A stretch of DNA of 19,801 nucleotides from Ophiocordyceps camponoti-saundersi (nom. inval.). Lineage: Eukaryota > Ascomycota > Sordariomycetes > Hypocreales > Ophiocordycipitaceae. Shown here piece by piece: positions 10,441-19,340 of the stretch. Where the stretch lies: positions 239,207 to 259,007 of the forward strand of contig PDHQ01000026.1 in the NCBI GenBank assembly GCA_003339415.1, in the 5' to 3' direction. Each line of letters begins with the position of its first letter. Position 1 is the first letter of the stretch. The translations under genes were made by a program, and so were the position numbers. The notes beneath the pieces were generated by a model that did not search any database, was not told the DNA's origin, and worked only from the letters and a program-made list of their open reading frames with translations.

Positions 10441-11340
10441 TTTAGAAGGGGCTAAGTAATTTAAGTATCTCTTATTATATAAGAGATAAACTTTTATTAA
10501 AACGAAAGCTAAAGGTAAGGGTAAGGGTAAGTTTAAAGTAATATATATTAGTAGTAATAAAGTTAACTTAGCTAGGTAAGATATAAATACCCGTTTAATT
10601 AAAGAAACTAAAGATTATAAAACTTTTAAAGTTCTATATACTATCTTATTTTAAGTTAATAGTAAAAATAAATCCCTAAAACTAGTAAATAAAAATATAA
10701 TAATAAATTAAAAATTTTAGGTAAGTTTTATTAACTATAATTTTACTAATTATAATAAAATCCTTATTATAAACCTAAAAAATATTAAGTTTAGTAAGCT
10801 AGCTATAAAAGTTATAGATAGATCGCGTATTCCTATTTATAACTTTACTATCCTAAATATAAATATTTCTAAGGTAATTAAAGAAGTTTAGGCGATCGTT
10901 AAGCTTAAAAATAATAACGTAGTTAATAACTTACCCTTTTTATTAGGTATACCTTAGCTTTTTAACGTTAACGCCGTTATCTATATTAAGACTAGTATTT
11001 TAATAATTAGAGATTATAATTAAGGTAATATATTAGTAGCTTTATAAGGCTTATAAATAGCTATATCGCTAAAATAGAAGTTAATCTTAGCGCCTAACGC
11101 CCCGCCTATCTTAAGGAAGTTTATTAAGCTCCCTAAATTAACGTTCGAAGATATAGATAGCGATAATAAGAATAACTCCGAGACCTCTTCTAAGGACTTA
11201 ACTTCTAAGAATAATAACGATAATTAGATTAAATTATTAAACTAAGTTATTAGCGCTAACTTAAATAAGTTATAAAATTATAGCTAACTAGAAATATTAT
11301 TATTAGTTTAGACTTTATATATTTTATTATAAACCCGATT
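10441..11340 (+). pseudogene. Gypsy gag-end and aspartic-protease remnant (3' part after the Copia insertion)
   Basis: This continues the gag frame interrupted at 3485, in phase once the insert and one target copy are removed. A Lys/Gly-rich segment (10500-10530) leads into a retropepsin-like region. The most telling part is at 10940-11020: L-L-G-I-P, then a stop where Trp is expected, then L-F-N-V-N-A-V-I, a pattern I know from the C-terminal half of fungal retroelement proteases. An acidic and Ser-rich linker follows (11140-11220). The frame stays open, apart from TAA/TAG, to about 11340. The catalytic D-S/T-G motif upstream was not confidently placed. RT and integrase lie in the frame shifted by -1 relative to this one. 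Confidence 0.65.
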
Positions 11341-11399
11341 ACTTTATTAGTAAGCTATGCTCTTAAATTAATAAAGTAAGCTATATATATATAAACTTA

Positions 11400-14300
11400 G
11401 ATAGACTTTTATATAAATTATACTCTTACTTCTTACTATTATCCCCTTATCGATTTTAATTTTCTTTCCTTAACTATAGCTATTATAAAAACTATACTTA
11501 ATAATCCCTAATAATTATAGAGCGATCTAGTTACTAGACTTATAACTAAATAATAGTTAAGTAAATAATATTAGCTTAAGCTATAAGTAAATAAGCTATC
11601 GGCGTTACTATTCCTAATATAAAGGAAAGTTTAGCGACAAGAAATTAATAATTCTATTAATAAATATTTAGTTATAATATAGTTTAACGCTTATAATATT
11701 ACGCTTAGACTTTTAGTCCTAGATTACTTAAAAGAGGAGATTATATATATATTCTATACTTATCGTAATCTTAAGGGTTAGGATATATATAATATATTAC
11801 CTATAAACTTATTCCTATATTACCCGAAGATTATACTAGGAACTAAACTATAATATTATAATAAGAAGAAAAAATAGAGTATTTTAGAATAATATTAAAT
11901 AAATAAAATTATTTATAAGAATATTAACTTAGGAATCTATAAGTATATAATAATAGCTAATAGTAAATTAAGCTAATAGTTAGCGGAACTTATTATAGTA
12001 GTTAAGGATAAGTTTAACTTATAAGCCGAAATATAATTAATAATTAACTATTATAATATTAACGAAAACTTACTAAGTATTACTATCTCGTTATTATCGG
12101 AGCTTTATAATAAACTCTTAGATTTAAGAATAGGTTTATTTAATATATTCGACTTAAAGTATAGCTACTAGGCTATACTTATTATATTTAAACTATACTA
12201 TATTTTAGCGTTTTAAATCCTTAGTTTTTCCTAATTATAGCTTATAAGGCTCCCTTAAGAGACCTAATCCGTAGCTTATAGCTTTACCGAAATAACGAAG
12301 CTAATATTTAAAGCTATACTTAAACCTCTACCTAAACTATCTTTATTAGCGGTCCCTACTAAAAGCTACTATATTACGCCTCTTAATAATTATATAAACG
12401 ATATCTTCTTAAAATATACTATATTCGAGGAATAATAGGCGTTTATTAGGGACTACTTTTTACCTAAATTATTATAAGCCTTACTCCGGTTAAGTTTTAA
12501 GAAGGTCTTTCTTAGTATAATAAAAATTCTAATAATAAGATAAATATATTATATAAGTAGATAGATTATAATTAAGCTTAGGAGGCTTTAGAAAATCTAA
12601 GAATAGCTAGTATTAATAAATTAAAAGTAAGTTAGGGTATTTCTTAGAATAATTAAACTTTATTAGAGATAAATAGTTAATTACGCGGAGTTCTCTTAAC
12701 TATTAATATAACTTACTAGAAATATTCCCTTCTTATAAGGGCTATCTAAAGCTTTATCTTTTATAATCTTTAAATCTCTTACTAAAATAATAATAGCTAT
12801 TTATAAACCTTAACTTAATAAGCTAGTACTTATATATATAAATATTTTAAAATTCGGAGTAAGCTATATTATCTTATAATAATAAAAAGATAGCTTAGTG
12901 CTAATTTTATATAACTCTTTTCTTTTTACGAAGATATAGCGTAATTATAGAATATATAAGCGGGAATTTTATATTTTAGTCGAATTTTACTATTACTACT
13001 AATATCTATTCTATATAGTAGATAAATTAACTATTTTTATAAACTATTTCCCTATTATATAGTTTCTAACTTCTAAAAGCTATAAAAGTATCTACGCTTA
13101 ATAGGTAACTAAGCTATAGCTACTAAATATTAAGATTACTTACGTTAAGGGTTCGTAAAACTAAGCTATAGATAGTTTATTTAGGACTATCTTCCTATTA
13201 AACGAATATTAGGCTATAAACGTTACTAATTAGGGAATAGTTAATATTAATACTAAATTATAGAAATAGAAAGATAGCTTATAAGGCTATAAGGCGCTTC
13301 TTAAATACTTAGCGGATATGCCCCTTAAGAAATTACCTACTAATAAGATAGGTACCCTTTTACTATAACTAATTATACTCTAATAGAATACCTTATTAGC
13401 TTTATAAACTTAGGAAAAATAAGATAATAAAACTTAAGTAAACCTCTAAGTAGCTATAATATTTATAAAAAAAATAAATAAGATATCGAGGCTAATAGAT
13501 TATTATATAAATTACTATTATATAGATATAGTTAATTAGTTATAATATAGTAAAGTTCCTAATAAGCTTAACTATATCTTAATAAATTATATTAGGTAAT
13601 AAGCGGTATCTTTTAAATAGTTAATATAAACGAATACCTTACTATATAAAAGGAGTTATTTAACTAAGTAGTAAAGATACCTTCTCTAATATAAGATCCC
13701 GTAAGTATTTTACTAAGCTTATAATTTAAGTAGCTACTTTAGGCTAGATATTACGCGTCGATAACTTTATATATATATCTTCTAGCTTAGAATAGCTTAA
13801 GATATTATATCCTATATAGTAAGTTATAGAGAATATATTTTATATTCTAACTAAAAGCTAAAAGCGCCGGATTAGCTAATTTATATTTTAATACTTTTCT
13901 AAGTTCTTACTATAAACTATATAAGACTATTCCTAATAGCTATAAATAGGACTAAGTTTATATTAATACTAGTTAACTATTTTTCTTATTTTATATAGCT
14001 TATAGCTTACCGAATAACGGGAGCTTTAGAAATTATTATTAAGTTAAGAAATTAGCTAAACTTTATTACGATTATACTTATAGCTATTTACTCTAACCTA
14101 AGTTTTACCTTTTTATTAAGGGAAATTTTAGCTTTCTTAATAGTAAGAGATATACTTTAAGTAATAGCGCTATCTAAGTTATATTATAGTATAAGTTTAA
14201 TTAAGGTAATAAATAAGATTTTTTAATAACTTTTAAAAAGATTATAGCCCCCTAAGAATACCTAGTTTAAATATTTACTAATAGTTATATAGTAACTTAA

Positions 14301-14835
14301 CTATAAGGTTATTAAAACCTTAGGCTATTTACTTACTAAAATATTTTATAGAATAGTATAGATTAATCTAAACTTATTTTAATTTATAAGATTATTATAT
14401 AAAGCTTTAAGATTAGGGGAGTAGGTAAAATAGCCCTTATAAAAAAGATATATTAACTTTATTATAGAATTTATAAGCTAAGCTAAATACCGGAGATAAA
14501 TAGCTAGAGGTAAGTTTAATAAGATTATATATTATAAGATATCTATCTACGATAAAAGAGATAAGTTTAGTTTAACCCCTAATATATAGGTTTATTTAGC
14601 TATAAATATAATTATTAAAAAACTTAAGCTAATATAGATTAAGCTATTTAAGCTATACTATTAAGTTAGGAGGATATCTTAGATACTAAAATATATTAAC
14701 TATTCGTCTATTAAAAAGGCCTAAAAGCTATTATTTTATAAAAACTTGCTAAAGAAATACTATAACTAACTTAACTATTTAAAGCTTAATAACTAGCTAC
14801 TACTTAGTAAGCTAGTAGGCCTGCGAAAACTTTAA
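11400..14835 (+). pseudogene. Gypsy pol remnant: reverse transcriptase, RNase H, integrase
   Basis: One + strand frame carries the RT and integrase motifs and shows only TAA/TAG stops. The RT palm begins near 12140 with F-D-L-K-Y-S-Y; the metal-binding motif Y-I-N-D-I-F is at 12391-12408, where the first catalytic Asp is Asn (12397-12399). A Lys-Lys-rich RT end follows near 12490-12520. RNase H should lie at about 12650-13300 but I could not place its residues. Integrase follows at about 13620-14400, and a C-terminal tail ends with a stop at 14833-14835. The tail (14690-14800) might be a decayed chromodomain, but this is not secure. The start of pol and the site where the frame changes from gag-protease lie somewhere between 11330 and 11560. 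Confidence 0.75.
13620..14400 (+). pseudogene. Gypsy integrase domain, DD35E triad mutated to N-N-K
   Basis: The N-terminal zinc region is seen at about 13700-13845, with Tyr at expected His/Cys positions. The catalytic core has Asn at 13915-13917 and 14095-14097 and Lys at 14203-14205. The spacing is 60 codons and then 36 codons (35 residues between), the classical DD35E arrangement. All three are G-to-A changes from Asp, Asp and Glu. Confidence 0.8.
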
Positions 14836-15044
14836 GTATAACTACGTTATTTTTCCTTCCTCTTTTCCTTTATATACTTTTCTTTCCCTTACTTTATAAT
14901 TTCGTAACTTTACCTTCTTATCCTCTTATAATATCTACCTTTTAACTAACTACGTATTATAATAAGATTATACTATTATATACCCTTATTTTTTAAGCTT
15001 TTTTATAACTTATCTATACTTTTCTTACCTTTTTCTTTTTTAAG
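14836..15044 (+). promoter_or_regulatory. Pyrimidine-rich spacer between pol and the downstream frame
   Basis: This 209-bp spacer is strongly C+T-rich on the + strand, especially 14848-14900 and 15014-15041, and ends just before the inferred start codon at 15045. CT-rich tracts directly upstream of the start are common in ascomycete promoters, so it may have driven a separate transcript. This is inference from composition only; no TATA or CAAT element was identified. Confidence 0.35.
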
Positions 15045-16835
15045 ATAGCCCCGCGACTATCTAAAGGTAAGGCCTTTATAACGAGTATATCTTAGGATAT
15101 AAGAACTTAAGAAGAAACGCCTAATTATATCTCCGATAACGAAAATATACTATACTAACTATTAGGTAAGCTTAATATTTATAGCGAAAATAAGAACTTT
15201 CGAGGAACGTTATTTAAAATATTTTATAAAAATTATTACGATAGGAAGCGTTTTATCCGCCCGGATAAATATATCCTACTTATAAAAATACTATATAATT
15301 ATTTCTTTTACTTATAGGATATAAACTTTATTTTCTATAAGCTAGGATAAAATACTAAAAGGGAGCTAACGGATAAGTACTTTTCGCCTTTACTAATAAA
15401 TAATAATAAGCTAGCTAAAAAGGCGGCCCTTATATAAGTAGCTTCTAAAATAAAATTTAACTAAATATACGCTTACCTTACCTAAGATTACCGCCTTAAA
15501 TAAATTAAAATCTTACGATCTTAGAAGAAAGTAATAAATTATATAATTAAGCTAGCTAATAGTAACTTTAAAAATAAAGCTTAAGATAGCTAATAGGTAG
15601 CTTAGCTAATTATTAGGATAATATAAATAAAAATAAAAAATAAAAAGGTTATACCTTATATTACTAAGTTATAAAGTATTTCTAAAGCGGAGGCTTTTAA
15701 GTTATAATACTTACCTATATACTTATATATCTTAAAGAAGCTATTTCTTATCGCTAATAACGTTAGTATTATATTCTTTACCCTAGCTTAGATATCTTTA
15801 TAAGATTTCTATAGCTTAATACTTAAAGTTAACGATTATATTTAAAACCCTCCTAATAACCTCTTAATTAAGAGTATAATAGTATTTTAAATTAAATACT
15901 TTAAATACTAGATTTATCGGGCGGTATTATATCGAATTTATTATATATTATACCTAGCGTCGGGTAATAAGATAAAGATATATATAATACTAGTAAAAAC
16001 TACTAAGCGGATCGATAACTTATAAATTAACCTAAATCTTAATAATCCTAATATTAATATTATATAAACTATAATAGCCTTTACTAAGTTATTAAATACC
16101 GGCTAGGGAATACTAAAATAATTACTTAATAATATAGTATAAGATAATATAAACTATTAGGTAGCTATATAATATAAGTAATAAAAATTACTAGCTTAAA
16201 AGCTATTATTAAAAATATTAGCTATAGTATTATTATTATCGCTAGTAATAGCTACTAAGATAACGCCTATAACTAAAAATTATATAACGAAATAGATAAG
16301 CTATTCTAAATAGGGCGTATTAACTTAAACCCTTATAATTAATAAGGCTCCTCTTATCGCTATTTCTAATTTTAACTTTTCCTTAGATAATAGTTAAGTT
16401 ATTAACTAATAAATAGATAATATCTTTATAAAGAATATTATTATTAAGCTAACGGTAATAGCTAAATTAACGGTAATTAAATTAATAATAATAAAAGCTA
16501 TTAATAATAATAATAACTAAACCGATTAGGCGACTATTAGAAATAATAGAGAGGATAGAGAGATATTTATAATTAAAATATAAAAGAAAATTAACGCTCT
16601 TTTTAAAATTAATAACCTTAAACTTAGATATTTATTACCTCTTACTAAGTAAATAATAAAAGTTAATAATAAGCTTTAAGTACTTAAGGAGGAAAATAGT
16701 AAGCTACGAAAAAAACTTTATAATAATTAAGTTCTTTTTAAATAAACCTTAGATATTATTAAGGTATTAACGAAGCTTAATTAGAAAACTCTATTTATAA
16801 AATCTTTATCTATAATAAGATTTAGCGAGATTTAA
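15045..16835 (+). pseudogene. Unidentified 597-codon frame downstream of Gypsy pol
   Basis: I do not recognise this product. From ATA at 15045 (probably a former ATG, preceded by AAG and followed by GCC, a good fungal start context) one phase can be read to 16835 without any needed indel. All internal stops are TAA/TAG, as expected from Gln/Trp codons. The protein would be about 596 residues: a basic N-terminus (Arg, Lys near residues 3-8), an acidic stretch (about 27-55), a region rich in Lys/Tyr/Phe/Asp (about 60-110), Asn/Lys-rich middle parts, and a C-terminal Lys/Glu/Leu/Asn segment (about 515-560) that could form a coiled coil. It lies where env-like or other extra genes sit in some retrotransposons. 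A hydrophobic run near 16201-16260 is probably former Ser/Pro/Thr codons, not a membrane segment. It could be a captured host gene or an element-specific accessory protein. Confidence 0.6.
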
Positions 16836-16977
16836 TTATTTACTTAGTTATTATAGCTTATTTATTCCCTTCGTTATTTATTCGTTCTCCTTCTATTTAT
16901 TATTTTACTCTTTATCCTCTTTTTTATCTATTTTACTTTTAGACTTTAATTTATTACTTTAGTATTAGTAATAAACT
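16836..16977 (+). other. Short region between the downstream frame and the right LTR
   Basis: CT-rich, AT-rich sequence without coding features, presumably the 3' untranslated region. No purine-rich tract precedes the LTR, where a polypurine primer would be expected. Confidence 0.5.
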
Positions 16978-17183
16978 AGCTAGAGGGGGAAGGTTAAAAG
17001 GGGATTACGTTATTCTAGTTATATAACTAATATTTACTTAACTACTTATATAGGGGGGTAGTTATTCCTAGAAGATATAGATATATATTAATTAACGAGG
17101 GCACTTATTAATCTTCGTGTTAAGCCTATTTCTTATACCTATAATTAGTTTATTTAATCCCTCCGCCGTTAGCTTATCTAGCT
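16978..17183 (+). repeat. Right LTR of the outer Gypsy-type element
   Basis: Gapless 206-bp copy of 898-1103 with 8 transition differences. It keeps CG at 17096-17097 and 17167-17168, where the left copy has TA. Confidence 0.9.
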
Positions 17184-17188
17184 GAAAG
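17184..17188. repeat. Right target-site duplication GAAAG of the outer element
   Basis: Exact copy of 893-897, directly after the terminal CTAGCT. Confidence 0.85.
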
Positions 17189-17655
17189 ATATAACCCTAT
17201 CTTTTAATAAGGAATATTAATAACCACGGAACCGTAGATTCCCACTATCGGCTTAAAAAAAGAATAATAGCAAGGATTAAGAATAAAGTGATAAGAAGAA
17301 GAAAAGAAACAACTCTGTTTCCTCTCTTCCCCCCCCCCCCCGCCTCCCTCCTCATCTCATCCCTGAAATGGCGCGCCCAGCCCACCCCAACTCCATCCAA
17401 CCAACTAACGACCTCCTTTCGGATCGGCTGTTGGGAGAGAGGAAAGGGGAGAGTTGTGTATTTTATGAACGGATACTATTTACAGTAGTATGCAGAGAGG
17501 CATATGTGTACATGTAGATGCAAGTCCGGCTAATGCTCCGTGTAACCCTTCCCAGATCGCACAAGATTCCCACCCGCGTCGCATCCCAAGTGGCGAAAAG
17601 TAGGGGGGGGGGAAATCCTTTATCGTCTTGTTTCCCAGTCTACCGGCTCCTATCC

Positions 17656-17682
17656 CTCTTCCTCTTCCTCTTCCTCTTCCTC
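17656..17682. repeat. (CTCTTC)n minisatellite-like repeat
   Basis: Four tandem 6-bp CTCTTC units within a pyrimidine-rich block. Confidence 0.8.
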
Positions 17683-17803
17683 CTTTTGTTCCCTTCTCTT
17701 CCCAACGGCAATCCAAACGGTTCCCGTTCGGCTTCCTCCGAAACAGCTTGGCACCACACATGCATACCTACATATGTACATAGATATCTACGAACGTGCT
17801 CTC

Positions 17804-17825
17804 CATCATCATCATCATCATCATC
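17804..17825. repeat. (CAT)n microsatellite
   Basis: About seven tandem CAT units. Confidence 0.85.
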
Positions 17826-18138
17826 ACTCTCAAGAGAAAAGGAAAAAAAAAAAAACACTAACAAACCCTCCCCCCCAGCTGAAATTATCGAACCATCCGC
17901 GCCACATGCTACCGTCTCATCTATGTAAACCCTTACCCCCCCCCAGCTCGTCACAACATCCCAGTGACCGTCTCACTCCGTCTTCTCACTCAACAACTAA
18001 AAAAAACTCATCACTCAACTCAACACTTTCCCCCGCCTCGGTCAAAGAAAAAACAACGATCCGAAACCGAACAGACAGGGCTGAAACTCTTTTTTGCTTG
18101 TTTGTCTCGCCCACGTGGCCCCGCCTCTCTTTGCTCGC

Positions 18139-18167
18139 CCACCACCACCACCACCACCACCACCACC
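18139..18167. repeat. (CCA)n microsatellite
   Basis: About nine to ten tandem CCA units, directly upstream of a GC-rich stretch. Confidence 0.85.
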
Positions 18168-18205
18168 CGCTGCCGTCGGCCGGCCCCTCCTCGACCGCTG
18201 CCAAG

Positions 18206-18206
<1 letters not shown>

Positions 18207-18265
<59 letters not shown>

Positions 18266-18280
18266 TTCTTTCTTTCTTTC
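18207..18280. repeat. (CTTT)n microsatellite
   Basis: About eighteen tandem tetranucleotide units with one irregular unit near 18264-18268. Confidence 0.9.
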
Positions 18281-18636
18281 TACATACATATGTACGTATG
18301 TATCTATCTTCTTGAAACCCTCTTTTTTTTTCCCTTCTCCCCTCTCCCCTCCCGGTTTGTCACCCTTTACCAGAGTCTTTACATATGTACGAACTTACCT
18401 ACGGGCGAATATAGGTATGTATATATGTATATACCCACATGCTCTATCCGTGCTCCGTGTTAGAATTCCTACTCTCACAAGCACCCGGTTATCCATATAC
18501 GGAACCTACTCCGTAGTCCGAACATACATACAACATGCATGTAAACCTGGTAAACATAAACTCGGTTCGCTTACGGAGTAGACAAAGACACACTTCTCCT
18601 CTCCGGTGAATATATGCCTACCTACATATATATATA

Positions 18637-19340
18637 CAGTCACTAGAAAAAAGTTCCGACTAAGTCCGTTTTTCGGAAAATCCGTACTATTAACCCCTTA
18701 CCTTTAAATGCCGATTTTATAGCTAAATTAGGTCCGATTAAGTAGCTAAGATATATATCTAATTTCTAAGAAGAAGAGGTATTTTTAAAGCTATTTTAGT
18801 ATTTTATATACTACCCCCTAGTAGCTATAATAGCCTTAACCTAGCGAGGTATCGAATCTATTAAGTTTTTAAGGACGCTATCTTTAATCGACTCCTACGT
18901 ATTAACCGCTACCTTATAAAATTTCTACTTACTATAGGTATTAAAGGGGAAGTTAAAGAGGTTAGGATACCTCTTAATTATCCTATTTTTTACGATTTTC
19001 TATAAGTTCTTAATAGGGTTAAGGTTAGGTAAATAAGGCGGCTAATTTATTATTTATATATTATAATTAAAGGTAAATTTCTTAAGCTATATTAATATTA
19101 GCCGCGATATATATATAGGGGCGTTATCTTATATAAAGATATCCTTAAGCGTAATAATTATCGGTAATTATTCTTCTAAATATTCTAAGATAATTTAACC
19201 TATAATACCTCCTTTCTAGGTATTAGGGTCTCTATAATAATCTAGGATATAAATACTAGTTAAAAGTACTATTCTTATTATATAAGCAGTATTTATTATA
19301 TAACTAGCTTAATAATATAATTTATATAATAAAGTAAAAA
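18637..19340 (-). mobile_element. Tc1/mariner-type DNA transposon remnant, interrupted or truncated
   Basis: A TA dinucleotide (18635-18636) precedes CAGTCACTAGAAAAAAGTTC, a terminal-repeat type common in fungal Tc1/mariner elements that insert at TA. Composition switches here from normal to RIP-depleted. The - strand carries the C-terminal part of a transposase. No inverted copy of the terminal repeat is seen before the window end. The recognisable transposase stops near 19340, so the N-terminal half is either missing or displaced by another insertion. Confidence 0.7.
18770..19340 (-). pseudogene. Tc1/mariner-type transposase remnant (C-terminal part)
   Basis: The transposase would cut and paste its element. 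On the - strand, treating TAA/TAG as former Gln/Trp, the frame shows the hallmark D-N-A-P-I (about 19134-19120, second catalytic Asp retained as GAT) and, further on, P-P-Y-L-P-N-L-N-P-I-K-N-L before a stop at a Trp position. This corresponds to the S-P-D-L-N-P-I-E-N-L-W block; the third catalytic acidic residue, Glu, reads Lys at 19009-19011. The C-terminal I-P-R (about 18855) and a tail to about 18770 follow. The part with the first catalytic Asp and the DNA-binding domain was not found. Confidence 0.75.

Larger units (their letters stand above)
898..17183 (+). mobile_element. RIP-inactivated Gypsy-type LTR retrotransposon, interrupted by a Copia element
   Basis: The element is bounded by two 206-bp direct repeats and a GAAAG duplication. 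Inside, the + strand keeps the remains of a gag zinc knuckle (2751-2792), a protease with an LLG(I)P-type motif (10940-10954), a reverse transcriptase with a YxDD-type motif (12391-12402) and an integrase with DD35E spacing (13915-14205). Protease before RT and integrase after RT is the Gypsy (Ty3) order. An additional frame follows at 15045-16835. The full span is 16,286 bp; without the inner insertion and one GTAAG copy it is about 9,336 bp, large for a fungal Gypsy element. CpA/TpG dinucleotides are almost absent, the mark of exhaustive RIP. No open frame of useful length survives. Confidence 0.9.
17189..18636. other. Right flank, non-RIP intergenic DNA rich in simple sequence, no recognisable gene
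   Basis: Normal CpA/TpG content returns within about 40 bp of the transposon end. The + strand is markedly pyrimidine-rich from 17310 to 18360, with a C13 run (17329-17341), a G10 run (17603-17612), CTCTTC repeats (17656-17682), and CAT, CCA and TTTC microsatellites. Several overlapping open frames of 66-229 codons exist on both strands, but all encode homopolymer-like peptides created by these repeats, so I do not call them genes. The palindrome ACATATGTAC occurs at 17770, 18286 and 18381. The region could be a long promoter or UTR of a host gene. Confidence 0.6.

Noticed and set aside
14690..14800. Chromodomain at the C-terminus of the Gypsy pol
   Set aside because: Spacing of a few aromatic and Leu codons is suggestive, but too many positions are ambiguous after RIP to call the domain.
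16201..16260. Apparent transmembrane segment in the downstream frame of the Gypsy element
   Set aside because: The Leu/Ile-rich run is made largely of TTA, CTA and ATA codons, which RIP produces from Ser, Pro, Thr and Met codons. It was more likely a Ser/Thr-rich stretch, so it does not support an envelope-like protein.
898..17183. AT-rich block as mitochondrial DNA or a centromere
   Set aside because: Paired LTRs, target duplications and transition-only differences explain it as RIP-mutated transposons. It contains no mitochondrial genes or tRNAs.
898..17183. Giant mobile element (Starship-type) as explanation for the 16-kb size
   Set aside because: No tyrosine-recombinase gene was recognised at an end, and the size is accounted for by one LTR element inside another.
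17288..18581. Open frames of 66-229 codons in the right flank, on both strands
   Set aside because: Their length comes from CAT, CCA and CTTT repeats that stay open in several frames at once (poly-His, poly-Pro, Phe-Leu-Ser runs). No start or domain argument favours any of them.
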